A DNA stretch of 64,000 bases. It comes from Phaffia rhodozyma (lineage: Eukaryota; Basidiomycota; Tremellomycetes; Cystofilobasidiales; Mrakiaceae). The notes beneath the pieces were generated by a model. That model worked only from the letters and a program-made list of their open reading frames with translations, ran no database searches and was not told the origin of the DNA. The position numbers and the translations under genes are program-made. The DNA is taken from the NCBI GenBank assembly GCA_014706385.1, contig JACGZH010000006.1:1364001-1428000 (forward strand), in the 5' to 3' direction. Below are positions 48,515 to 60,119 of this stretch, one piece after another. Positions within the stretch are counted from its first letter, which is position 1. Every line of letters begins with the position of its first letter.

Positions 48515-49662
48515 TTAAACGTTCTTCCATGTATCGAGATCGATCCAGCCGATATACTTTGTGTCGCCGAAACCACCGACGTAGTACACCTCTCGAGGGT
48601 CGAGCCTGGCCCAGTACGATACATGAGGAGATGCTGGTGCAGACGGAAGCCATGCGATTGCTTCCGGGCTTAAGGTAGATACGACCAAGGACACGGAAGG
48701 ATCAGGAAAAGTTTCTTGGGTAAAGTTCGGCAAAGAAGAAAGCTGAGAGACATACTGAAGGCGAAGATAGTGTTTCGTGTAGAGCGCATCCTGTGCCATC
48801 GTCAACTCTCGCTCGAGCGTCACGTTCTGATGAAGTTTATGACAGAAGGATAAGAGAGGTTCATCGGAATGTCAGTGCTCAGGAGGCTGACTCAGAACAG
48901 AACGAAGAAGAAAGGAAGACGAGAGGGTCAAGAGACGTAGATGAGGATGATGGACGGACCCCAATTAATGAGACTCGTTCCTGATCGACGCGGCCTTTTG
49001 AGTTCTGAACGGTGAACGAGGCCTCGTGTGAGCTAGAAGCGAGAATGTTCTTGGTCGAAGTTGATATAGGCATGAGCAACAGCAAGAGGGAAGATTGGTC
49101 TTTAGGGTGAGGGACTTGATACTATTACATGAAAGGACAGAGAAGAACAAGAGGTAAGTATTTGACATTTTAGTGATCGATGAAAGAGGAGGAAAGAAAC
49201 GGTGACCGAAACCAACCTCCATCAAAGCAAAAGGAGAACCTGTTGTTGTCGGTTCCATTTGTGTAGTGAGAATTCACTCGATCGAAGCTAAGCATACTCC
49301 ACAGAATATGACAGAAAGAAAGTTTAAAAGACGAACCAGCTATGTCATCTGGCCTATCAGCAGGAAAGACAGTTCCGATCGTGCCTGTTCCTTGTTCAGT
49401 CAAAAGCTTTCTAGCAGACACAGCTGTGATATTTGAAGTTGGAATATGGGCCAGATGCAGAATAATTCTGAGCGTTTCGATCGGAGTATGTATATATACA
49501 CACAAGGAGAACGAACAAACCTGCTTCAGGCATGGTCTGCCTATCGATCGAATACGAGAAGGACTGATCGGGATAGATGACCTTTTGGACAGGCGTACCG
49601 ATTACGAGAGAGGAAGACAAGAACATGACGAGACTAGCTCGGATGAATGAAAGAGCTATCAT
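48515..49662 (-). CDS. secreted CREG-like protein (pyridoxamine-phosphate-oxidase fold)
   Basis: Five exons, 241 residues: 49662..49521, 49423..49337, 49239..49217, 49121..48960, 48826..48515. The N-terminus has a signal peptide (hydrophobic core to about residue 23, small residues before PVQKV). The body matches the CREG/Pyridox_oxidase_2 family: ARKLLTEQGTGTIGTVFP, GSPFALMEY, SSLLLLMPISTSTKNI, SFTV, RVSLIGNVT and the C-terminal VYYVGGFGDTKYIGWIDLD. Family members have the flavoprotein fold but generally lack the flavin site. Role in fungi unknown. NFT and NVT give possible N-glycosylation sites. Exon 3 is 23 bases. Confidence 0.85.
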
Positions 49663-50032
49663 GGACAATCGCTTTAGGCTACTATTTGGCTTTGCCCTTG
49701 GGTTCGCTTTGAAGAAGTTGAGTGAGTATAGATCAGAGATAGAAAGCCAAGAGGGGACAGAAGAGATAAACTTGAAGAAGGTATGGAAAGATGTGTATCA
49801 GATTAAGTCAGTCACATGAGATGAGCGTGCTCACAATTGAAGGTGTTACGCCGGTGACATGCACAGCCTTTCGGAGCGATGTTCCGGTCGAGAAGCCGAC
49901 GAAAACAGGCTTGGGACGCGTCGTCTGTCTCGTCTGTCAGAAATCCGATCCGGAGGGAGGGTGAACAGATCGCGGAACGGTGAGTGGGGGGGCGAACGCA
50001 TGAAGAAGAGAGGCGAACGCACCAGAAAGAGG

Positions 50033-50078
50033 GAAAAGGAAAAGGAAAAGGAAAAGGCCGATGCCGATGCCGATGCCC
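50033..50078. repeat. AAAAGG and GATGCC adjoining short tandem repeats
   Basis: Four AAAAGG-type units run directly into about three GATGCC units, upstream of the histidine kinase gene. Confidence 0.85.
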
Positions 50079-50104
50079 ATTGATCTCTACTTGGAAGGCG
50101 GCCC

Positions 50105-50521
50105 ATGGCGGACGAGAGATCGGTGACGATGTCAGGGTTTCATAAATGGTTACTCCGATCTGCGTACCTTTTCTATATTATGTTAATCTTTGTCTCTCTA
50201 TCAATTATCAATTTAATTCTATGCCCCTTAGCGCAGGCTGCAGATCGAGGGTTGCATTCAGGTCTATATGATTTCTGTGGAGGCGCGTGTCCTGAAGCTT
50301 TCTCTAATGAAGCTTGTAATCATATCTTACGCAGCCCTTTATTGATCGACTTAGGGACCTGTATCGGGTCGTTCGAACACGAAAAACGGTCTATTCGTCT
50401 AATATACCTCTCAAAACATATTAAGGAAATTTCGCTGCCAATCGTTTTCTTCCAGCCCAAGCAAAGCCTAGCCATCTTTTCCGGGCTTCCTTCTGCCCTT
50501 ACCATCATTTCTCTCTCATAA
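50105..50521 (+). CDS. possible small cysteine-containing membrane or secreted protein
   Basis: A single-exon ORF of 138 codons starting at CCCATGG. It has a hydrophobic segment (about residues 17-42, AYLFYIMLIFVSLSIINLIL) followed by a Cys-bearing region with CGGAC and NEACNH. Base use is more AT-rich (many TTA, ATA) than the surrounding genes. It matches no family I know and has no intron, unlike nearly all neighbours. It lies 208 bases before the histidine kinase start and could simply be chance ORF in its leader. Confidence 0.22.
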   Translation: MADERSVTMSGFHKWLLRSAYLFYIMLIFVSLSIINLILCPLAQAADRGLHSGLYDFCGGACPEAFSNEACNHILRSPLLIDLGTCIGSFEHEKRSIRLIYLSKHIKEISLPIVFFQPKQSLAIFSGLPSALTIISLS

Positions 50522-50728
50522 CATACATTCACACTACATCCGACCCACCTTGCCCTGCTCAGGCAATCTTGGTTCCTTGTTCTTGACGGCTTCTTATTAC
50601 CTCTTCCTTTCCTTCCCTTCTGTGTCCTTCTCACTTTTCTCCATTCCTCTGACTCCGGTCAGCTCTTCCTTCCCATTGTCCGTCCCTCAACCCTCCAAAG
50701 GATCGGTATACCTCCGGAATATATAATC

Positions 50729-53700
50729 ATGACCGATATCGGATCGTCTACATCCACCGCTCCCTCCCCATCCAGTCAGGCATTTTCACCTAGTTCATCC
50801 TACCCATTCTCACAACCATCCTTCACTGACACCCTCAAGTCGGCTACAGAGTCCTTCAGGACTTTCAACGTAGAGCCCAGCATATCAAACAGCAGCAATC
50901 CTGTCGTGAATTCGTCGATCGCCAGCCAACAGCGTCAATCCGAGTTCGAAGAAATCAAGCATCAGCTTGAGGCATCTCAGAGAGGAAATAAAGAGTTGAA
51001 GTGCGAGGTCGACCTGCTGAAAGCTAGCCTGGAGGAGCATCAGGAGCTTTTGGAAGAGGTCGAGATCGACCTTCATTTCAAGCTATCACAAGCAACAAGG
51101 ACCATCGACTTTTTAAAGAGCAGACTGGCCGAGACTAACAATCAGGTTCGTCCTCCTTTGCCTCGAGTTAGAAATAAGGGGGAAAATGAACAGAAGACCA
51201 AAGAAAGGCTTTGCAGTCAATGCCTCTTTCCTCTGGCTACATCAGTTCCATAACTTTGTTGCTGACAGATCGATTTCCTTCTCCCTCTTGGAACTTCACA
51301 TTTGTGTCGTCCGGATTAAACTTTCTGTGCCTGCCTGATTTGCTCTCGATCCTGTCTTCAAAAATCTTAACTCGTTCTCTCTTCTTTCCAGTCTGGGGCC
51401 TCGATAGAAACTTCTGCAACGGCTGATTCATCTTCACCAGACCCATCCGATGCACCCAGAAAGGTCTCGCTCACTACGTCAGATTGTGGCTCTTATCTCT
51501 CCAGTTCGAGTGATGGTACCCCTTGGGCTGCCTCTCAGACTCTCTCGTTGGCGGAAAAGGCCAAGGCGATGTTAAGTCAGATCCCAACGCTTGGACACCG
51601 GATGGCATCCGCACCGAACATTAACACGGACAACGCTACCGCTCCCGCTGATCTCTCGCCAAAGGATAAACTTCTCAACACTGAACGGGAGCTTGCTCTG
51701 TTGAAGCAGGTGATGGAACACAGAACCCGTTCGTCTTCACGATTATCTTCTTTCTTTTCGTGACCCAGCTGGCTCGCACGTGTCTAGAGTGCAGCTCATC
51801 CTGTTTCTTTGATCTATGCTCAAACAGGAAAACTCGAAGGTAAGAAAGACTTGGTTTGAGGGTACCCTTAACGACCAGCCCACCTGACGATCTGTCTGTA
51901 TTCTTGCCGGTTGGCTGGATTGTATGTTTCAGATGCTGTCTACGCGAAAACATCGTGAGTGTCTGATATCTACCAGTGCAAGGCATCGTCGACAACCGTT
52001 AAGCTCTTGTCTTGATATGTGTTCCATCGTAGATTTTTATCGCACATGAGTCACGAGCTTCGAACACCTCTCTTCGCTATTCTCGGTTTGGTCGCAGTTC
52101 TGGAAGGAAGTCCGGGGTTGAGTGCTCCTCAGGTCCGTTCGATCTCGCTCCAAGGGACCAAGATTCGTATAGGTACATCTACTCATGTGGCTTGACTTCT
52201 CTACCACTTCCCATTCCTTTACAGAAAGAACATCTACATACAATCAAAGATGCAGGTGAAGACCTCCAGCGGCTCATCGAGCAGGTAAGCATCAGAGCAG
52301 ACCGATCTCATCTATCTTTGAAAAGTTAGCTTATCAAGATTGTTTGTGGATCAGGTACTTGACATCACACGCTTAGAATCTGGCTCGGTCGAGCCAGAGA
52401 CGATCGACATCGACATTCGTGATGGTAGGTTGTCACGTGTGCCTTCTCCATTTGAGTAGTTGAACTGTTGCTGATCAGTCTGTTGAAATTTGTGGATGTA
52501 GTGGCCGAGTCTGCTGTATGTACTTTACTCTTTCAATCATGTATTCGTAAATACTTCACTAATTATCCACGTTCATCGATCTTCCTCTTAGCTGGATACA
52601 ATAGCTTCTGCTGCTCAACGTAAGAATCTAGAGGTTGTGTATGCCAACCGACTGGCGGAAGATCCGCCTATCCTCAGATCAGATATGTATCGAATCCGAC
52701 AGGTGAAGCTACTTCATATCAATTCTTACCTCGTTGTTAACATCAACTCAAACATCCTGTTCTTGCCCTGTCTATCTCCCAGATCCTACTCAACTATCTC
52801 TCGTCAGTCAATCGTCAAACCCTGCTATCTTTATTGATGTATCGAATGCAGTCACTCACCTTGCCTCCGTTCTCTTTGTCGTGAGAACAGAAATGCTGTC
52901 AAATTTACTGTCCAGGGATCAATCGTGGTGAGATTCAACATGGAACTCATAGAAGACGACCCAGGATACTGTATGGGAATCTTTAGTGTGCATGATCCAG
53001 GTAAGTCGTCGACATATATTGATCTCCTTCCCTTCCGACCAGCTGTATGCTGATAGTCCTTGCGCGTTTGCTCGATAGGCATGGGTATCCCTGCAAACAA
53101 ACTTGTTATTCTTCGCTCCTCTTGCCGTTCCCTATTAGTCGTCTTCTGCCGCTACTTACATACCTTCATATTCTTCCTTCTCGATCTTCTCTTCACCGCA
53201 TCGTCCTGAACAGCATCGACTATTTAAGAGTTTTTCTCAAGTGGATTCTTCGTACGTTTGTCAATCTGAATAGAAAAATCAACAGTTGAGCACTAATCGT
53301 GGTGATTTAATCGGATATGTATTATCTAGGGTAACACGATCGTTTGGTGGTTCCGGTATGTCTCATCATGATTACCTATCACACCGCTGTTTGTCGTAGA
53401 TTGATGCTTGATCTTGATTTGTTTGTTTTTGCCGGTAGGTCTCGGCTTGGTGATATCTGCCTCGTTGGCCAAGCTAATGAAGGGGGAAGTTAGTGTGGAA
53501 TCCACAGGTCTGTTCTAACGATCCGATACTCAATTTTGTTGATGTTCAGTTTAGATCAGCTCATCTTATGCATTTTGTTATCATACTCGCAAACCCGATC
53601 ATGTAGTTGGCAAGGGATCTGTCTTCCAGTTCTCTTTCAAGGCAAAGATCACAGACCGAGAACCGTCTCACGAGAAGTTTCCCCGTCTGGAGTCTCCCAC

Positions 53701-55485
53701 ATCCGTCTTGGTGTGCTGTCCGTCTCAGAGCCTCCGTTTGACTATCCAAGCTCATCTTGAGGATGTCGGCGCAACCGTCACGAGTACGAAGCGCGATTTG
53801 AGGATGTGGATGGAAAAGGGGAAAGCTGGGAAGGGTCACTGTGCGTCCGCCTTTTTGACTCTTGTTGTCGCTTCATCTGCGTCATTTGTTGAACTCCTTG
53901 TTGTTGCTCTCACTTGCAGTCGACGTGATTGTTGCTAGTCCAGATTTCCTGAAAAAGGAAGATGTGGACAAAGTTATTGAAATGTATCCCAATACACAGG
54001 TCAGTTCGCCTGCTCGTCCATCTTTTACCGATGTCTAACTTCATGAGCTTACCTAAATTGGACTCTGTCTTTTCTTTCTTCCTTCAACGATCTAGTTACT
54101 GTTGGCATGTCGTCTGATCGACATCAACGAGACGATGTCTCAACTTCAGATTCCCTACGAATCGTTCATCTGTCGACCCGTCAAGGCTTCCGCCCTGTAT
54201 GCCAAAGTCAAAGCCCACAAAAGTAGCTCGGTATCCCATCTAGAAAGACCGAAAATGCCGAGGCCGACGGTTTCGTTCTATGCAAGTGAAGATCAGGAGG
54301 AAGATGAAGAGGTAGGCAAGCCGGGGAAATCCAGTTTGAAAGATCCGAAGGGGAAAAAGTCGACGTTTAAGACACCGCCAGTTCCGGTAGGTCCCGATAG
54401 TCAAGTCTGACTCTTTTCATTTGAAGCTTGAAGTTCACCCTCTGAACTGAACACGCGGCTTTCGTTTTGCTCTTTGTTGACCGTTCTTATCTAGACGAGC
54501 CCTTTACGAATCTTGCTAGTGGATGATTCACAGGTCAACGTCAAGGTATGATTGTATTGTCCTTATTTCGTTCTTCTCTATTCGACTCTTCTCGTTGTTC
54601 TTAAGATCTCAAGAGGTCGGACTGGCACCTGATGAGCTGAACGAAGTTCTGATCACTGCTCTTTCTTCTTGCAGGTCGGGTCGAAGCTTCTCGAAAAGTT
54701 TGGCTACAACAAGTAAGAGTTTGGAAGCTCCCCTGTCTTGCATATCACTTCGGTCTCTCATCTATTCGTCTTCCTTTCCTTGTCGGTTTAGTGTGGATGT
54801 TGCATATGACGGATCGCAGGCTGTAGATGCTGTCGCACATAAGCAGTATGATCTGGTGAGTCTTTCTTGGATTTGAATTGCCAATGCCCTCAAATATGAA
54901 TAAAATCTTACATTACTTTTTCTGCACTTTGGGGGACTGGTCATATACGTAAATGACTCAGGTCTTACTCGATCTTCAGATGCCCGTGATGGATGGCTAT
55001 ACTGCCAAAGCTCGGATCTCTGAAGAACATGGTCCAGAAGGTCCATTGAGTGAGTTTCTATGTGTTTACTTCCTCGGTTTAATCCCGTCTTGTCCGGTTA
55101 TATGTGTTCAAGCGCTAAGTCTAACGATCTGTTTCTTCTTTAAACCAAAAAAAGTTGTGGCATTGACGGCGAATACTGATACGGTTCGTATCTGAATTCT
55201 CTTCTCCTGTACGAATAACGTGTCGACTTTATGCTGACTGTTCGTTCGATTGGATCGCATTTCTCTTCCCCAAATGTGCAGTTGACCCAATCACAAGTGT
55301 TCGACCACGGGTTCTACGCATATCTATCAAGTACGTTGGATGGACACCTCTCTCCTTGCGGTCCAAGAGCTCATCCCTATCTTTGCCTGTTTCTCAACCA
55401 AATAGAACCGCTGAGCCTCCCTGCCTTCAAAGAGGTGCTGAAGAAAGTATCGGTGGCGAAGTATCCGGAAGGAGCAGAACAATAG
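50729..55485 (+). CDS. hybrid histidine kinase without recognisable sensor domain
   Basis: Two-component phosphorelay kinase, probably cytoplasmic. Twenty-five exons, 811 residues: 50729..51145, 51392..51728, 51828..51839, 51933..51954, 52033..52132, 52225..52284, 52355..52424, 52502..52515, 52592..52702, 52783..52802, 52891..53000, 53079..53104, 53214..53251, 53330..53355, 53439..53507, 53607..53840, 53920..53999, 54096..54386, 54495..54545, 54675..54712, 54792..54855, 54962..55049, 55155..55183, 55282..55330, 55406..55485. Order: Ser-rich start, coiled coil (about 70-140), Ser-rich linker, H-box FLSHMSHELRTP, N-box ILLNYLSNAVKFT, G1 DPGMGIP, F-box LFKSFSQVD, G2 FGGSGLGLV, a receiver-like region lacking the acidic pocket, then a full receiver with LLVDDSQVNVK, phospho-Asp in VLLDLQMPVMDG, IVALTAN and LSKPLSLPAF. 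No PAS, GAF, HAMP or membrane segment is visible. Confidence 0.92.
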
Positions 55486-56446
55486 GGCGGTTCTATGTGT
55501 ATCTCTTCTGCTCTGATTCTTGTTTTCATATCGCTCTCCCGTTCCCTTGTTTCCTCATAATTATTCAAGTCGCATACCCTCTCCAAATAATATACTCTTT
55601 CTCTCCTTCGTCTATGTATTCACACGTAAATAGCTTGTTCTGATCTCTTCTTTTTCCCTTTTCATTTTCTGGATTGCCTCTTCTCATCTGCATCATCATC
55701 ACGTCTCTTCTATTACCCCCTTTCCCTTCCTCTCGTGCGTTTCTTCTTTTTGTTTCTTCTCGAGTTTCATGATCTTGTCTTTTCTAGCTATTCTTGGTGG
55801 TCGATCTCTGATGATTCATCTGTCTTTCTTCTTTTCTTATATCACTCTTCTTTCCTATATTCGTTCCTCTTTCTGTCCTTCTGTCTTTCTTCTCCTTTGC
55901 TTGTTTCGCCCGGACTTACTATCAAGAGTCAGCTGCGTGTAGCACTATGTCTGGGTCGTTATCACTTTTTTTCCTTCCTCTTCATTCTCTCTTCGTTCTT
56001 CTTCCCCCTTGTCTTTTTAATAAAGAATACCTGGTTGTATTCATACATTTGCAGTGATGATCTCCAACACTCCTCCTCTTGTCTGTTTCTCCTTCTTCTT
56101 TTTCTTCTTCTTTTTCCCTTTTGTTTATTGTTTTTTCCTTTCTTGGTCGATCGGTTGCCACCTATCTCTAAAACATGTACAACATCCATACACGACGTTA
56201 CTTTCATCTCATTATAGATTTATTTCTGCCCCATAATATCTCATTGAGTATTCGATTGTAAGAACAAGGTGTTTGTTTATCTTTTTATCACTTTTTCGAG
56301 CGTACCTGTTTTTGGCGCGACCCGTTAGGGTTCTAACCATTCGAACAGCCGCTTGATAGCCCTTTCGTCAACATTGACGATTCATCACCGACCATCTCAC
56401 ACAGAGAACCACCACCCTCTGCACTGGCCTATCGACCGCATCACCA
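55486..56446. other. T-rich intergenic between histidine kinase and ORC4
   Basis: 961 bases, pyrimidine-rich (55,640-56,170). Short ORFs here are Phe/Leu/Ser low complexity. No gene supported. Confidence 0.45.
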
Positions 56447-59400
56447 ATGTCCCCTCCTTCACCTGCTCCCTCGGATGAGAGTATGATTGATGTCCAACCC
56501 GGCTCTGATTCATCTATGACGCTTAGATCAGGTAGGATTGGATCAACAACCAGTTCCTCACCTCTAGCCATTAAGAGGCCTAACCGAAGCTCACCGGCCG
56601 GTCGAACGTCATCGAGAGTGAGGGTAGGGGACGAGTCGAAGCAAGGGTCTTCCGACTCTCAGAACAGATCGAATAAGAAGTCGAGGATGACCGTTGATCG
56701 AAAACGTTCAATCTCGCCATCGTCTTCACCTTCTCCTTCACCTTTACCTTCACCCTCGCGTCTGCCTTCGACAACAAAGTTGAAGAGATCCAGACCTGGA
56801 GCTGAAGATGGATCCGAACATAGTGCAGGGCCGAAGAAGGAGATGAAGAAGGATAGCGCGTTGGCCAAGCCTAAGCCAGGTTGGTTCATGCAGGAGATAG
56901 AAGATGACGAACAAGACGCTGCTGCTTCTTCGCCAAAGGCGTATAATTCTAATCTGGACGATATGTGGTCTCAAATTCTACCGAACCCGTTCTTCGAGGA
57001 TGATGAGGTTTTGAAGAAAAAGATGCTTCGGAATGGAAAGCACGTCAGAAAGGAGGCGGCGGCGGCTAGATGGGGAGAGGTAGACGAGGAGGCTGATGCG
57101 AGGGAGAGAAACAAGGAGGAGTTTGAGAAGCGGACAGGGATAGGTCTATCCAGCCGAACGGCCATCGATCCAACCGGAGAATCAAGGGATGCAATGATGA
57201 ACCTCGAAAATGATGCTAGGAAAGGGACAGCTAGGTGGACGACTTTAGGAGAAGATGGTGAAGACCGGACTGTCAGTCCAGTTCAGAGTCTTGTCTATCC
57301 AGACCACGAGGTCCAACCAAACGGTCACCACTCGGCTCAGGAGGAATTTGATCCGGATGATGATGTAGATCCTATGGCGATCCTTCCTAGCTCAACCAAG
57401 AAAAGGAAAAGACTAGACAAAGACGAGGATAATCTGACAGAGAGCAATTCAGAATGTCTAGAACGAGAGTTGATGGTAGACAATCCTTCAAATCCGACAT
57501 TGGTTCCTACTGCTGCTGCTGCTCCTCAAATACAGGTCAACCTGAACATCCAATCGGCTGCCTGGACGCTTCCCGCCCCAACCTTCACGCTTGATCCCTC
57601 CATCAGAAGACACGTGTTGGAGACCAAGACGTTGGTGATCGATCACTTGATGGGAAGGGTCCCGCCTTTGGTACCTAGGCCGACGCTAGCTGGCGCAGAG
57701 CAGGTTAATGGACAAGACGCCCTAGTTGAGGAAAGTTTGGTCAACTTGGTTGAGCTCCTTAGAGGAACGGTGGAGAGAGGAGAGGGAAATAGCTGTCTAA
57801 TTCAGGGGATTAAAGGATCTGGGAAGACGACTGTATGCCATTGTGAACTCTTCTACTTTTCTCGGTTCGTCTTCAATCTGATAATCTTGTATCTTGCTTC
57901 TCACTTATCTCCCAGATTCTCAATCAAGCGATTGAAAAAATCAATGAGCTCTCGGAAGCCAATCCGGAAGAAATTCCGGCTCCCATGGTAATTCGGTTGT
58001 CCGCATTGATGCTGAAAGACGACCGGTCAGCGATCAGAGAGATCGGCAGACAAGTCGGAATCAACGATCTAGGCGACGACTTCGAGACAGAGGAAGAGTT
58101 GGAGGATAACGAGCAGGTTAGTACTTACATGCATTTTCCATAGATTTCGTTGCGTTGTTTTCCGTTGATACCGATACCTTGCCATGCATCGATGAACGAA
58201 CGTTGTGTAGGACTCGGCGGTTGTACCCCCAACGACTCTCCCATCGCATTTATTGGCTATCTTGACGGCTCCATCAAAAAAATCAATTATCATCGTACTT
58301 GAAGAATTCGATATTTTTGCCGGTTTTGGAAGGGGAGGCAGGCAGATGCTGCTCTATTGTCTACGTGAGCGCCTTTAGGCTTTGGTTGAATCTTCCTTGA
58401 AAGCGTGTTGGTGTAGACTGCATTCTTATCCGACCGTATCTGTTTCTCTGGCGCATCTCCAACAGTGGATGTCGTCCAGTCCGTTAGACCTAGACTCGGC
58501 GCTTTGTCCGGCCGTGGTCTGATAGTGATTGGCGTGACCTCTCGAATAGTATGTTTGCTGTCTTCCATTGGGAAAACATATCATAGCATTCTTTCAACCT
58601 TCTCACCCGGTATATCCTCTTTTCTCTTGGCTATCTACCTCTCAGGATGCTCTTCATCTATTGGAAAAGCGGGTCAAGTCTCGGTTCTCCCATCGGATCA
58701 TCCGAGTAAATTCGATCTTGCATGGCGATCGCTCGGCCGATCAAGAGAGTGCTACCTCAGCGGTCGACCAGGAGATAACTGGAAATATGGGACCAAGATG
58801 GAAAAGCCTGTTAAGCAAAGCACTCGTGCCATGGTATTTGGAGGAAGAGTTAGGAAGCGACGATGCCAGTCTTTGGAGACGTACATGGCGGGAAAGCATC
58901 GATGTAAGCCTACCATCTTTGAAGGGAACCCAGGGCTTTTATGAAAGGAAATGACTCAACGAGATCATCTTGGATGCAACTCCCTTTCGCTAAACTTGGC
59001 AGAGCTTACTCGAGAATCCTCAAATTCAAAACGGTCTGCAGAGACTAAACTGGATATCGACCGACATTCGCATGATGTTGAAAGTCCTTGTAGGTTATTT
59101 TGAATTCTAAATGCGCCTTCAACTTCACGTTCTATGATTAATCAACCGATCCTCATACTTGCACTTCCCTCTCTCTCTAGATTCGTCCCATGGGGGAACT
59201 CACTCCTGATGCACCCTTCTTGACGCCTGGAAGAATTCAATTATCGTTCGTGGATCAGGCTGAAGGTGCTGGGTGGGGTCATGGAACCAGACGTCTGCGG
59301 GGTACGTTTCACGAGCGCGTTCTTCAATCTGTCTATTTGCTCAAAGATATCTCAACGCTCTCTTGACATATGTTCACTTGGCTCCAAATTCGGTCGATCA

Positions 59401-59868
59401 GGTCTCAGTCTACCTTGTCTGGCAATCTTGGCATCTATTAAGGATCTAGGCGAGCGTGGTATCCTGGACTTCAATTTTGAGCATGTGTTTTTTACATACG
59501 GCGAGTTTGCCAAAAACAGACTGATAGGCTCTGCGATACCTCGACACGGTCGTCAGCTCATGAAAGATGTGCGTGTTCTGGGTCTCAATTCCGATACATG
59601 ATATACAACTGACGCTGTAGATCTTTTCTTTTCTTCCTATTCTGTGCCCGCTCTCTAGGCCTTTACATCTCTTGTCGAGACGTCGATTATATACCCATGC
59701 TCAACATCCGTTCTTGCTGGTGCTCAATCATTCTCCACTTCGGTCTCTGACTTTGCAAAACATCGCTGTGCGATCGAACCGACAGAAATCGTCGAGTTTT
59801 TCAGGGGCGAAGGTGGGAAGGGTGTGATGACTCAGCTCTCTAGATGGGGAAAGAAATGGGATATATAA
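56447..59868 (+). CDS. ORC4: origin recognition complex subunit 4
   Basis: AAA+ subunit of ORC, which marks replication origins and loads MCM. Nine exons, 888 residues: 56447..57832, 57916..58116, 58211..58364, 58466..58548, 58646..58903, 59003..59089, 59181..59301, 59402..59568, 59659..59868. The first exon encodes about 380 disordered residues rich in Ser, Lys and Glu, then LVELLRGTVERGEGNSCLIQ. Walker A is GIKGSGKTT and Walker B SIIIVLEEFDIFAG (human has LDEFD). Also seen: LLYCLLDVVQS, LIVIGVTSRIDALHLLEKRV with SRFSH (sensor 1/arginine region), and the C-terminal winged-helix region with HVFFTYGEFAKN. The long N-terminus exceeds yeast and human Orc4 (about 440-530) and may bind DNA. Confidence 0.93.
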
Positions 59869-60119
59869 TTTGAGACGGGAGTTGGTGATAATATATGTGT
59901 GTATTTATACGTCTTCCGCGCGCTTCACATGTGCCATGCACGTCAATCCCATTTTGTCAAGACGGTCAAAAACGAGGTTACAGAATTAACGCGAAGAGAT
60001 GAATGTTGTTGCACCGGAACGTACTACAAGCGAGAAGAGGAAGAAGTTTAATCAAACATCCTTTGATAGCCATTCTCTCAATCACCATCCTTCATAGCTT
60101 TCCATCAATTCGACATCGC
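59869..60119. other. short intergenic between convergent ORC4 and Zn2Cys6 gene
   Basis: 251 bases of shared 3' flank, AT-rich near 59,890. No feature. Confidence 0.4.

Larger units (their letters stand above)
49663..50728. other. intergenic between CREG-like gene and hybrid histidine kinase
   Basis: 1.07 kb between divergent starts. It holds purine-rich simple repeats and one single-exon ORF listed separately. Otherwise no feature. Confidence 0.4.
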
